Source of the DNA: Paenibacillus odorifer
GTDB taxonomy: Bacteria > Bacillota > Bacilli > Paenibacillales > Paenibacillaceae
Assembly (NCBI RefSeq): GCF_000758725.1
Contig: NZ_CP009428.1
Span: forward strand, 5,642,001 to 5,706,000
Direction of reading: 5' to 3'
Length of the DNA: 64,000 nt
Positions 27,155-34,828 of this stretch are shown piece by piece. Each line of letters begins with the position of its first letter. Positions within the stretch are counted from its first letter, which is position 1. The notes beneath the pieces were generated by a model. It made no database searches and was not told the DNA's origin. It was given only the letters and a program-made list of their open reading frames with translations. The translations under genes were made by a program, and so were the position numbers.

Positions 27155-27232
27155 GCTTCTGCTTCTGCTTCTGCTTCTGCTTCTGCTTCTGCTTCTGCTT
27201 CTGCTTCTGCTTCTGCTTCTGCTTCTGCTTCT
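27155..27232. repeat. hexanucleotide microsatellite (GCTTCT) x13
   Basis: Thirteen perfect copies of GCTTCT run for 78 bases. The preceding 90 bases are also CT/TAC-rich. On the minus strand it would read as an Arg-Ser dipeptide run inside a 66-codon open frame (27068-27268). Confidence 0.95.
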
Positions 27233-27286
27233 ACTGCTCTCGCTACGTCCACACCACAGGCGAGTCATAATCCTCCCAAGTACTTT

Positions 27287-27967
27287 CGGACCCAGATGAC
27301 GCTATTTGCACATTTATCGCCTTTTGAGCAAGATTTCGGACTCCAGTGGCGCTATTTCCTCGTTACAGGTCCAAATGCAGTGTGTTTTATACCAATAGCT
27401 GCTCTGGAGTCCGATAGCATCCCAAATGTGGGGAAATGCTACGTTTAAGGTCATCTGGGTCCGTTACTGTCGAGTCATACTCAGCCACTGATGCTTAAGG
27501 ACCCAGATGACGCTATTTGCACATTTTTCGCCTTTTGAGCATGGTTTCGGACTCCAGTGACGTTATTCCCTCGAAACAGGCCCATATGCAGTGTGTTTTA
27601 TACCAATAGCTGCTCTGGAGTCCGATAGCATTCCAAATGTGGGGAAATTCCGCATTTAAGGTCTGCTGGGTCCGTTACTGTCGAGTCACAATCAGTCACT
27701 GATGCTTTCGGACCCAGATGACGCTATTTGCACATTTATCGCCTTTTGAGCAAGATTTCGGACTCCAGTGGCGCTATTCCCTCGTTACAGGCCCATATGC
27801 AGTGTGTTTTATACCAATAGCTGCTCTGGAGTCCGATAGCATTCCAAGTGTGGGGAAATTCCGCATTTAAGGTCTGCTGGGTCCGTTACTGTCGAGTCAC
27901 ACTCAGCCACTGATGCTTTCGGACCCAGATGACGCTATTTGCACACTTATCGCCTTTTGAGCAGGGT
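27287..27967. repeat. tandem array of 177-bp palindromic elements (3 full, 1 truncated)
   Basis: Full units lie at 27287-27463, 27498-27674 and 27709-27884; a fourth starts at 27920 and is cut at about 27967. The period is about 211 bp because a conserved 35-bp spacer (TTACTGTCGAGTCA...) joins units. Each unit is an imperfect palindrome. In the first, outer arms CGGACCCAGATGAC and GTCATCTGGGTCCG pair perfectly, and inner arms CGGACTCCAG and CTGGAGTCCG pair perfectly at unit positions 51-60 and 118-127. No coding function is visible. Copies with the same geometry occur at 34480, 41895, 42219 and 49623. Confidence 0.93.
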
Positions 27968-28034
27968 TTCCGTAAGCGCAAATTGCTACCTAATCAAACA
28001 AAGTTTTTGTTTAGAAAACGGTGTTATTTCCACA

Positions 28035-28083
28035 AAAAGAGGATATCTCAGTAGCCATTAGATGGCTCATGAGATATCCTCTG
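28035..28083 (-). terminator. two-tier terminator after the GNAT gene
   Basis: AGAGGATATCTCA pairs with TGAGATATCCTCT around an inner GAGCCAT/ATGGCT stem. The minus strand continues TTTTTG. Confidence 0.85.
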
Positions 28084-28097
28084 GTTCTCTCGCTATG

Positions 28098-28628
28098 TTA
28101 AGCTTCCGAATTCCCGTGTTTTTCTAGAACCTTCTCGAACACCGGAAAATTAGCGGTACGCCCTGGAAAAGTTACCTCACCCCTGAGGTCATAACCCAGC
28201 TTGGGATATAGGGCGAGTGCCCCAGTGTTCTTAGCATATGTGTCCAGACGGATACTTGAATAACTATTCTGGCGAGCATATTCTTCTGCAAAAGTGCTAA
28301 GACGGCGTGCAATTCCCTTTCCTTGAACTTCAGGATGCACAGCCAATCTATGCATAATTAAATGAGGCCCTTGCGTTTCTGTCCAGTCAATCTTCCCATA
28401 CTGCTCGGATTGGTGCTCGTCCAACACTAGAATGCCGGCCACCGCATTGTTCTCCTCACATACCCATAGATTGCCACGTTCAATATCAAGGGAGATGATC
28501 TCCCGGTTCGGATAATGCTCGTCCCACTGATCGCTGCCACCTGCTTGCATCACCTGTACGCATTTGACAATCAGCTCCATAATTTCATCAATCTCATCTT
28601 TGCGTGCTCTGCGAATCTCAGTATCCAT
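28098..28628 (-). CDS. GNAT-family acetyltransferase
   Basis: The 176 residues show the acetyl-CoA-binding motif A HRLAVHPEVQGKGIARRLSTFAEEYAR (Q-G-K-G-I-A) and the following GALALYPKLGYDLRGE segment. The N-terminus (IRRARKDEIDEIMELI) is typical. Substrate unknown. It is transcribed alone between two terminators; SD CAGGGATG lies before the ATG. Confidence 0.88.
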   Translation of the reverse strand: MDTEIRRARKDEIDEIMELIVKCVQVMQAGGSDQWDEHYPNREIISLDIERGNLWVCEENNAVAGILVLDEHQSEQYGKIDWTETQGPHLIMHRLAVHPEVQGKGIARRLSTFAEEYARQNSYSSIRLDTYAKNTGALALYPKLGYDLRGEVTFPGRTANFPVFEKVLEKHGNSEA

Positions 28629-28719
28629 GAATCATCCCTGCCTTCATCTTAACCTCATATTATTTTCACTTTCATTATGAAGTTTATCACATCGGCAGCG
28701 CAGCAAACCAGTCCGCACG

Positions 28720-28757
28720 AAAACCGCAAGACCCGCTCACGGGCGGAGCGGATCTTG
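28720..28757 (-). terminator. terminator of the four-gene small-protein operon
   Basis: AAGA(C)CCGCTC pairs with GAGCGG(A)TCTT; on the minus strand GCGGTTTTC follows. The T run is short. Confidence 0.6.
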
Positions 28758-28770
28758 TCATCTGTGTCCC

Positions 28771-29187
28771 CTAGCTGAATTCCAGCTTATGCCCGTCCTC
28801 GAAGCCCTTGGCGAAACCGGCGTCGAACCCCACGTTGTATGCTTCGGTGTAGCCCTGTTGAAAGGCGTCTGCCGGGGGCGTTTCCGGCGAAACGCCCAGC
28901 TCCGGGGGGAGCGGAATTACCTGTGGAGCAGGCGGAGCCTCGCTCACGGGTACCACAAGCACCGGTGGCTGTGAAACCCTTACTTTACGAACAAGCTTAC
29001 GACGAAGTCTTCTTTTCTTGCGTAGCAATAGGACTTTTTTCGACTTCCCATAACGAGCAGTTTTCCGGGCAAGAACTCTGCGGGTTTTACGGGCTAGCCC
29101 TTTACGAACTTTTGCTTTCCGCGAGAGCAGCAATGTGCGTCTACGGGTTCTGCCTGAACGTAGCGTTCTGCGGCTTTTCTTCTTCAT
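28771..29187 (-). CDS. Arg/Lys-rich protein with C-terminal Gly-aromatic repeat
   Basis: I do not recognise a family. From the ATG at 29187 (AGGAGG 9 bases upstream) the protein has 138 residues. Roughly the first 70 are dominated by Arg and Lys (SGRTRRRTLLLSRKAKVRKG...). Then follows a Pro-rich linker, and last a periodic QQGYTEAYNVGFDAGFAKGF segment in which Gly-Tyr/Phe recurs every four residues. The same periodic motif occurs near the N-termini of both CgeB-like proteins. The start lies inside the end of the previous gene. A spore coat or surface role is inferred from these similarities. Confidence 0.65.
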   Translation of the reverse strand: MKKKSRRTLRSGRTRRRTLLLSRKAKVRKGLARKTRRVLARKTARYGKSKKVLLLRKKRRLRRKLVRKVRVSQPPVLVVPVSEAPPAPQVIPLPPELGVSPETPPADAFQQGYTEAYNVGFDAGFAKGFEDGHKLEFS

Positions 29188-29191
29188 GCTT

Positions 29192-29494
29192 CTACTCCTC
29201 CTGTGCTCCATGTTCTCTGGAGGTTCCTACGGCGTATGCCTTACTCAGCCATGGCGCAGCAGGAATTCCCCGTTTAGGACGATGTAGTGAAATCCCGGAC
29301 ATCATCCGGCACATCGCACTCTGATACCCACTTAAAATCCTGATATTGTCGCTCAATTTGCGGGCCGTCAACTCAGATTGCTCCGTCAATTCGGCGATGC
29401 TCTCCAAGATGGCCGCCAAAGCAGCCTGACTGCGCGAAATGGAGCGAATCATCTCCAGCTTGACGGCATGTTCAGAGAGACGGTCCCCGCTCAT
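29192..29494 (-). CDS. small helical protein of unknown function
   Basis: This is a 100-residue protein with a likely amphipathic helical core (residues about 10-65, AALAAILESIAELTEQSELTARKLSDNIRIL). The tail is Pro/Arg-containing (HRPKRGIPAAPWLSKAYAV). It overlaps both neighbours: ATGA with the upstream gene, and the Arg-rich gene starts within its end. I see no enzyme motif. The operon context suggests a structural or adaptor role. Confidence 0.6.
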   Translation of the reverse strand: MSGDRLSEHAVKLEMIRSISRSQAALAAILESIAELTEQSELTARKLSDNIRILSGYQSAMCRMMSGISLHRPKRGIPAAPWLSKAYAVGTSREHGAQEE

Positions 29495-29835
29495 TTGCTG
29501 TCTTCTCCAAAACTAAAGCCATCACCTGACATGTCTCCAAAACCTTCCCCGCCACCATCGTCTTCGCCACTGCCCAGCACTGCTTTTAAATTGCTGTAGA
29601 GTCCGTTCTCCAGTTTGGTCAGCCCTTCGACCATCTCCACGATGACCTCGTGTATAGAGAGGGACTCCTTCAGTTGCTCACTGTGGGAATCAAAGGCTCT
29701 AGCGTGGATATGATGCTGTGCCCACTGCTTTACCTTTTCAGCTTCAACCGCCTTAGCTTCCAGAATCAACGCAACGTTCCACTGGATGGCGGCGGTGGAC
29801 TCCAGCATTTGCAGATAAGCCTTTTCTCTGCTCAT
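29491..29835 (-). CDS. small helical protein with Gly/Asp-rich C-terminus
   Basis: The 114-residue protein is largely helical in appearance (ESTAAIQWNVALILEAKAVEAEKVKQWA and later SLSIHEVIVEMVEGLTKLENG). It ends in a Gly/Asp/Phe-rich tail (GSGEDDGGGEGFGDMSGDGF). The acidic tail contrasts with the strongly basic protein two genes downstream, so direct interaction is conceivable. SD GGGAGG is 6 bases from the ATG. Function unknown. Confidence 0.6.
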   Translation of the reverse strand: MSREKAYLQMLESTAAIQWNVALILEAKAVEAEKVKQWAQHHIHARAFDSHSEQLKESLSIHEVIVEMVEGLTKLENGLYSNLKAVLGSGEDDGGGEGFGDMSGDGFSFGEDSK

Positions 29836-29859
29836 CTTCCGCCTCCCGCTCCTATAGCG

Positions 29860-30225
29860 TTACTCTTCTTCTTGACCGTTCAATTCCTTAATCACTCTGC
29901 CTACCCCATCAGCCATCGCTTCTTCCAGATCTGCAAGTGCATTCAAGTAAGCAATAATATTCTTGTTTACCTGAGTTGAGCTTTCGATCATCCCGCTGAT
30001 CCCATCAAAATCAGGCTCCGCATCTGGCAGATCGTGGACAATTTGCGACATACGGACAGCCACATGGCGCTCAGCGTCTAGAATCCGCGCCATCTGTTCG
30101 TGCGTATGGGCCATGTGCTGCAGGACTTTAGTTATTTTACTCTGCACCTTCATGTCTCCTTTGCTCAAACGCCCTGCTACAGCATATGCGGCAGGAGCCG
30201 TTACGGTGCCGGGGATCCTCGACAA
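29860..30225 (-). CDS. small helical protein of unknown function, first of operon
   Basis: The frame gives 121 residues from a TTG at 30225. An AAAGGAG sits just before an internal ATG at 30153 (2-base gap), so the true start may be there (97 residues). The protein is helical and acidic towards the C-terminus (ALADLEEAMADGVGRVIKELNGQEEE). The part around QHMAHTHEQMARILDAERHVA recalls the helical cores of the two following genes, so the three may be distant paralogues. Function unknown. Confidence 0.55.
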   Translation of the reverse strand: MSRIPGTVTAPAAYAVAGRLSKGDMKVQSKITKVLQHMAHTHEQMARILDAERHVAVRMSQIVHDLPDAEPDFDGISGMIESSTQVNKNIIAYLNALADLEEAMADGVGRVIKELNGQEEE

Positions 30226-30342
30226 GTTAAGGCTCTATAAGTGACTGGATGACATAAAGATTACGTTATTGCTAAGTACATTTAAAAGGATTAAAATGTG
30301 AAATGCGCAATCCTGAGTTTACCAATGATTGGTGGGGAATAT

Positions 30343-30858
30343 ATGAAGCTTGAAAGCCAGCGGATCGATCTAATACCTTTAACTGCCCCAGAACTCTCAC
30401 TAGCAATAGATAACTATTCGGAGCTACAGCAACAATTAGGCTTAGCTGCCATCAGTGCGGCGCTTGATGATGAAATGCAATATGCTATGCAGATCAGGCT
30501 AAAAAAGGTGCAGCAGGACCCCGACCATTACCTATGGTTAACGAACTGGGCCATCGTCCATCGGGAAGATCAATGTATTATAGGATTCATTATCCTTAAA
30601 GGTTACCCGAATGAGAAAGGCGAGGTTATTATAGGATATGGGATTGATGAGAAATATAGAAGAAAAGGGTATGCAACAGAGGCACTACGCACAATTACTG
30701 CATGGATTTTCTCCCATCCCCAAGCTGTCTATGTAATCGCTGACACTGAAAAAGATAATACAGCCTCCCACAAAGTATTGGAGCGTCTAGGCTCTGAGAG
30801 ATACAAAGAAACTGAGGATTTAATCTGGTGGAGGATTTCCAAACCCCGAGCCCTCTGA
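30343..30858 (+). CDS. RimJ/RimL-type GNAT acetyltransferase
   Basis: The protein begins MKLESQRIDLIPLTAPELSL and has the acetyl-CoA site GYGIDEKYRRKGYATEAL and the C-terminal NTASHKVLERLGSERYKE, as in N-acetyltransferases of the RimJ/RimL group (171 residues). The frame opens at a GTG at 30298, but GGTGGGG is 6 bases before the ATG at 30343, which I use. It is a lone plus-strand gene between minus-strand operons. Confidence 0.85.
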   Translation: MKLESQRIDLIPLTAPELSLAIDNYSELQQQLGLAAISAALDDEMQYAMQIRLKKVQQDPDHYLWLTNWAIVHREDQCIIGFIILKGYPNEKGEVIIGYGIDEKYRRKGYATEALRTITAWIFSHPQAVYVIADTEKDNTASHKVLERLGSERYKETEDLIWWRISKPRAL

Positions 30859-30907
30859 GTAACGCGTGATTTCAAAGCCCTTGCGGCTATCTATAGCAAG
30901 ATTACAA

Positions 30908-30935
30908 CAAAAAAAGCACTGCCTTATGGCAGTGC
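30908..30935 (-). terminator. terminator overlapping the end of the nucleotidyltransferase gene
   Basis: GCACTGCC-TTAT-GGCAGTGC (30916-30935) is followed on the minus strand by TTTTTTT. The TAA stop of the gene lies inside the stem. Confidence 0.85.
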
Positions 30936-31655
30936 ATCCTTTAACTTTTCCCCCGCCTCGTGCAAAGACTGGAACGTCCCCGCATCACTCCACCAATCCT
31001 TAAGCACATCATAACTAAGTCTGCGATCAGCGGCGTATATATTATTTACATCAGTAATCTCCAGCTCCCCCCTTTTGGAAGGTGATACCCGCCGGATGAT
31101 ATCAAATACAGCTTCATCGTACATATAAATACCAGTTACACAATAATTGGTCTTCGGATGCTCCGGCTTTTCTTCGATATAAGCAATCCATGCCGCATCT
31201 TGACTATCAAACACAGGTACACCGTATCTGCGCGCGTCCTCCACCGGCTTCAGCAACACCTTTGCAGTGCCCGCTGGCTGACGAAGATAACTCTCCACAT
31301 AAGGCTTCAGATCATCCATAAAAAGATTATCCCCGAGCAATACAACAAATCGTTCCCCCGGGAAAATGAACCCTTCTGCTAAATCAAGAGCCTCGGCAAT
31401 GCCTCCGGCAGCTTCCTGAATTTTATAGGTCAGAGATACACCAAATGCAGCACCGCTACCTAAAAAATCCGTGTACAGGCCAGCAGACTGCTTGCTTATG
31501 ACCAGAAGAATGTCGGTAATTCCTGCCCGGCGAAGCCGGTCTATGCCGTAACAGACCATAGGATATTTGCCGACCGGAAGCAAATGTTTGTTCATAAGCC
31601 GGGTCAGCGGTTGAAGTCTAGATCCTGTTCCGCCCGCCAGTATGACTCCTTTCAC
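30924..31655 (-). CDS. glucose-1-phosphate thymidylyltransferase, SpsI-like short form
   Basis: The 243 residues begin MKGVILAGGTGSRLQPLTRLMNKHLLPV, the nucleotide-binding signature of RmlA-type enzymes. They contain YKIQEAAGGIAEALDLA, LLGDNLFMDDL, and the IEEKPEHPKTNYCVTGIYMYD segment. It ends at about 240 residues, like the short sporulation-linked SpsI of Bacillus subtilis rather than the ~290-residue RmlA. It makes dTDP-glucose for rhamnose-type sugars. It is the last gene of a minus-strand group with three GT2 genes, which fits spore coat polysaccharide synthesis. Confidence 0.88.
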   Translation of the reverse strand: MKGVILAGGTGSRLQPLTRLMNKHLLPVGKYPMVCYGIDRLRRAGITDILLVISKQSAGLYTDFLGSGAAFGVSLTYKIQEAAGGIAEALDLAEGFIFPGERFVVLLGDNLFMDDLKPYVESYLRQPAGTAKVLLKPVEDARRYGVPVFDSQDAAWIAYIEEKPEHPKTNYCVTGIYMYDEAVFDIIRRVSPSKRGELEITDVNNIYAADRRLSYDVLKDWWSDAGTFQSLHEAGEKLKDALP

Positions 31656-31702
31656 TTACTTTCCTCCTCTTTATCTACGTCCTTTGCCTTCGGATCTGCA
31701 CT

Positions 31703-32440
31703 TCATATGAAATTTATAGGGTCTACATTCCATTTATCTATAAAAATCTTGCGATTTCGTTCCACCAGTTCTTGCAGTCCGGTATTGTAAACTTGCTTGA
31801 AACTTGCACTTCCTTCATGGTGCACCAAGCAATCCCCGGCGATAAGCAACCGATATCCCTTTATCCTGGTACGGTAACAATAATCATCATCTTCGTAATG
31901 TCCAGGTGAGAATCTCTCATCCAGTAGACCTACGGAAGTAAGCAGCTCTCTTTTGAATAAAAAACATAATCCTACCAGCCGTCTCGTCTCCAACCATTTC
32001 TGGGGATTTGGAAGGTTCGCCCTCTCAGCAGCCTGATGAAAATCTATCAGACCTTCATAATCAGTCTTCACCTGTTGACGTCCACTAGCATAGTTTGTGA
32101 CTGGCCCAACAATACCAACATCAGGAGCACTATATAGAGCTCTCTTCAGATTAGTTAACCATCCTTGAGATACCACTACATCGTTATTCAGCAGCAGTAA
32201 TTCATCACCTGAAGCTAGCTGTAGCCCCATATTGCATGCAGCTGGAAAGCCGCGATTGTCAGGCAATGAAATAAACGTTATATGATTCGCACGGCAATAA
32301 GTGTCTGTTCCGTCCGTTGAAGCATTGTCCACTACGATAATCTCATAAGGCGGCGGAGTGTAGGCACGAATAGATTCCACACAGGCCCTCAGCAAGGGCA
32401 GCGCATTGTAGGTTGGAATAATAATACTCGTCAGCGTCAT
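31703..32440 (-). CDS. family 2 glycosyltransferase, rhamnosyltransferase-like
   Basis: This 245-residue GT-A enzyme has TSIIIPTYNALPLLRACVESI, EIIVVDNASTDGT, NRGFPAACNMGLQLASG and LLLLNNDVVVSQGWL, and GHYEDDDYCYRTRIKGY in the C-terminal half. Such GT2 proteins often transfer rhamnose-like sugars. The frame opens with TTG at 32455, but GGAGG is 8 bases before the ATG at 32440. It overlaps the upstream GT2 by 4 bases and is about 47 bases from the nucleotidyltransferase gene. Confidence 0.86.
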   Translation of the reverse strand: MTLTSIIIPTYNALPLLRACVESIRAYTPPPYEIIVVDNASTDGTDTYCRANHITFISLPDNRGFPAACNMGLQLASGDELLLLNNDVVVSQGWLTNLKRALYSAPDVGIVGPVTNYASGRQQVKTDYEGLIDFHQAAERANLPNPQKWLETRRLVGLCFLFKRELLTSVGLLDERFSPGHYEDDDYCYRTRIKGYRLLIAGDCLVHHEGSASFKQVYNTGLQELVERNRKIFIDKWNVDPINFI

Positions 32441-33357
32441 ATGCGATTCCTCCAAGCGGCTACCTGTCTGCGGTACTCGCGCTGAGTCTCACTACTTAGC
32501 AGACCGCCAGCTTTTCGCCGCGAAAGAACCTCATGTAGAGCCTCAGCATGATCTCCTATGATCAGTTTTTCCACAGCATTTCCAACCCCTGTATTTGCCT
32601 TGCGCAGCCGATTATGTTTAATAACATTTACCGTCCCAGCCTTCTCCACCCGTAACTTTTCTAATACAGAACGAGCTTGGGCTTTAGGTGGAACCATTAA
32701 TTCACGGTAGCCTATGGTCTCAAGCGCATGCCGCGAAAGCGCATGAGGAACAGCTGTCATAGAGCTAACCCCGAGATCGTACCTATCCAGAGCATAATTC
32801 AGAAACAGTTTGCTGCGGGTGACATCATCACATAATCCAAAAGAAGGCATCAGTGAGTCTAAATCATTAAGAGCTACATCAATCCCACGATCTACAGCCG
32901 CCGTGAATGAAACGAGCTGAGAGGCCGGAATGACCATATCTCCATCCAGAAAAAGCAATATATCCCCGCGACTCAGCTTCGCACCGATAGCCCGACCCAC
33001 ATCATGTCCGACAGACTCTGGGCAGTGTACTACAATGGCTTGACGATGTTGTCTAGAAATAGGAAAAGAGTTATCACTGCAGCCATTAAGTACGACGATA
33101 ATTTCTGCAGGTTCAAGCCGTGCAACCTGATGCAGCAGACGTGACAAGGTCTGCTCCTCATTACGCGCGGAGATAATGACTGACAAAGTCCCGCGTAACT
33201 TCGGTAACTTCAGAGTCTCCTTGCCTGCCTTCGATTGCCGAGACAGAAGCGGGCGAGTAGCAGCGTTGCCTTTTACAGAGCGATTGGCTGACCTGTGACG
33301 GATTGGGCGTTTCTTTGCCGTTCGAGCTGCTGTGCCTCGTAAAGTTGCAACCATCAT
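32437..33357 (-). CDS. family 2 glycosyltransferase with basic N-terminal extension
   Basis: A GT-A domain (VIISARNEEQTLSRLLHQVARL, IIVVLNGCSDNS, FLDGDMVIPASQL) starts at about residue 60. It is preceded by an Arg/Lys-rich segment (RTAKKRPIRHRSANRSVKG and onward). The same LFLDGDMVIPAS and MTAVPHALSRHALETIG segments occur in the neighbour upstream, so the two are paralogues. ATGA overlaps join it to both neighbours. The basic extension is not part of the usual fold. Confidence 0.82.
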   Translation of the reverse strand: MMVATLRGTAARTAKKRPIRHRSANRSVKGNAATRPLLSRQSKAGKETLKLPKLRGTLSVIISARNEEQTLSRLLHQVARLEPAEIIVVLNGCSDNSFPISRQHRQAIVVHCPESVGHDVGRAIGAKLSRGDILLFLDGDMVIPASQLVSFTAAVDRGIDVALNDLDSLMPSFGLCDDVTRSKLFLNYALDRYDLGVSSMTAVPHALSRHALETIGYRELMVPPKAQARSVLEKLRVEKAGTVNVIKHNRLRKANTGVGNAVEKLIIGDHAEALHEVLSRRKAGGLLSSETQREYRRQVAAWRNRI

Positions 33358-34202
33358 CTCACCATCTCTCTGCGCCGGGCTCCGTCGCCAAAGCCCGCTC
33401 TGATCCCCCGATGTTCCAGCAACAGGGATACAGCCTCCATATGATCCGCTGTAATCAACTGCTGCAATGGATCTTTGCCGTCTTCCTTGCGCCTTACCGC
33501 ATTCAATTTCCCTACAGGCACTTTGTGAGCGGCTACCACATGCAGTCCACTAAGAATTGCCTGGGCATGCGCCAGTGGAGGACGTGATAATGAATCGCTC
33601 CCTAAAATATCAAGTGCTCTGCGGCTGATTGCGTGCGGAACTGCCGTCATCGAACATCCCTTCAGATCTGGACGGCCAAGCAGAATATTCAGTGCATGTT
33701 TAGACAGCACCACCGGATGGGGGGACAGCTTCCGGACCGGACCGGAATAATCATTAAGCGCTATGTCCACTCCACCACTAACAGCAGTGACGTAAGGACG
33801 CAGCCCCGAAGCAGGTATCACCAAATCTCCATCTGTAAACAATAGGATTTCTCCCTTGGCTGCCTCAGCTCCCACACTACGGCCAGCGTCGTGTCCAAGC
33901 GGCAACTCATAGGAAATAACACGCGCACCTAGCGATTGTGCAATCCCTGCCGTTTGATCAGTGGATCCATTCACGACCACAATTACCTCGCAGCGCGGAT
34001 GGACCCCTCTGGCTCCAGATATCACTCCCGCAATGGTCTGAGCTTCATTCATGGCTGGAATAATAACCGAAACATAGGGATTAGGATGGTTAACTATAGG
34101 GACTACAGCGACTTGCCGCACTGGGCGTGAAGTCCGCCGCTTCATCCGAGAGACCCGCCGTCCTGTGCGGCGGGCAGAAGTTCGTTTGGGCTTCATGCTC
34201 AT
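33354..34202 (-). CDS. family 2 glycosyltransferase with Arg-rich N-terminus
   Basis: Residues 1-30 are strongly basic (PKRTSARRTGRRVSRMKRRT). The GT-A domain follows: VSVIIPAMNEAQTIAGVISGA, VIVVVNGSTDQT, LLFTDGDLVIPASGLRPY, MTAVPHAISRRALDILG. It is a close paralogue of the next gene. First gene of the GT2-GT2-GT2-SpsI group. SD AAGGAAGG is near two in-frame ATGs (34202, 34196). The repeated pairing of this fold with a basic tail is discussed in the findings. Confidence 0.82.
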   Translation of the reverse strand: MSMKPKRTSARRTGRRVSRMKRRTSRPVRQVAVVPIVNHPNPYVSVIIPAMNEAQTIAGVISGARGVHPRCEVIVVVNGSTDQTAGIAQSLGARVISYELPLGHDAGRSVGAEAAKGEILLFTDGDLVIPASGLRPYVTAVSGGVDIALNDYSGPVRKLSPHPVVLSKHALNILLGRPDLKGCSMTAVPHAISRRALDILGSDSLSRPPLAHAQAILSGLHVVAAHKVPVGKLNAVRRKEDGKDPLQQLITADHMEAVSLLLEHRGIRAGFGDGARRREMVR

Positions 34203-34359
34203 CCACCTTCCTTACAGAGCCAATTCTTCAGGCTGAGGGTTACATCACAGTTTATGTACTACAACGCACAGGGTAACGGCAATTGTCTCCTGTCGTTCTG
34301 AAAACAGGACAAATGTACTCCCCACCACACTTCCGCTTAGATACATTGCGCATAGCCAG

Positions 34360-34412
34360 CTGCCGCGGACACAATCTGTGGCGGTAACGAACGCAGATTG
34401 TGTCCGCGGCAG
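34360..34412. repeat. perfect 19-bp inverted repeat
   Basis: CTGCCGCGGACACAATCTG (34360-34378) is repeated as its exact reverse complement at 34394-34412 with a 15-base loop. No T run follows, so it is not an ordinary terminator. It lies in the 626-bp gap between the GT2 operon and the large repeat protein. Confidence 0.9.
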
Positions 34413-34479
34413 GGCGATTAGGTTAGGACAGTATCGGACAAAACCGAATCTGCAGCGGATGTTTAGACATTAGCGCTAT

Positions 34480-34656
34480 CGGACACAGTTGCTCCTATTC
34501 GCCGCATTATCACACTTTTAGATTATTAACGGACTCCGTAGCAGCTATTGGCATGAAAAGAACTCAATAATGCTCTATTTCTATACAATTGCTTCACTAG
34601 AGTCCTAAACCAGCCTTAAAAAACGACAAACCTGCAAATAACGCCATCTGGGTCCG
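34480..34656. repeat. degenerate 177-bp palindromic element
   Basis: Arms lie at the family positions: CGGACACAG (34480), CGGACTCCG (34530), CTAGAGTCC (34597-34605) and CTGGGTCCG ending 34656. Length and arm spacing equal the copies at 27287 and 41895, though the interior differs. A short flanking block containing GCGGATGTTTAGAC occurs on both sides, about 213 bp apart, suggesting the remains of a tandem array. Nothing else gene-like is seen in 34203-34756. Confidence 0.8.
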
Positions 34657-34756
34657 TAAGTAGCAGCGGATGTTTAGACTACCAGGCTATCGGACAGAGC
34701 CGCAGCCACAGCGAATGTTTAGAACCCGGCGATGCTGACATGTACCGTTCCCCCCC

Positions 34757-34810
34757 AAAAAAACAGAGCAGCGATCTCCAATAAGGAGATTCGCTACTCT
34801 GCTATTTTTA
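34757..34810. terminator. terminator after the large repeat-protein gene
   Basis: AGAGCAGCGATCTCC pairs with GGAGATTCGCTACTCT with one mismatch around AATAA. The minus strand continues TTTTTTTGGGGGG, and the plus strand has ATTTTTAAG. Confidence 0.8.
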
Positions 34811-34828
34811 AGAGGAACTGCTTAAGGT

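Noticed and set aside
27287..27967. Insertion sequence or MITE with target duplications
   Set aside because: No transposase, no clear flanking target-site duplications, and a tandem arrangement; kept as a repeat family of unknown origin.
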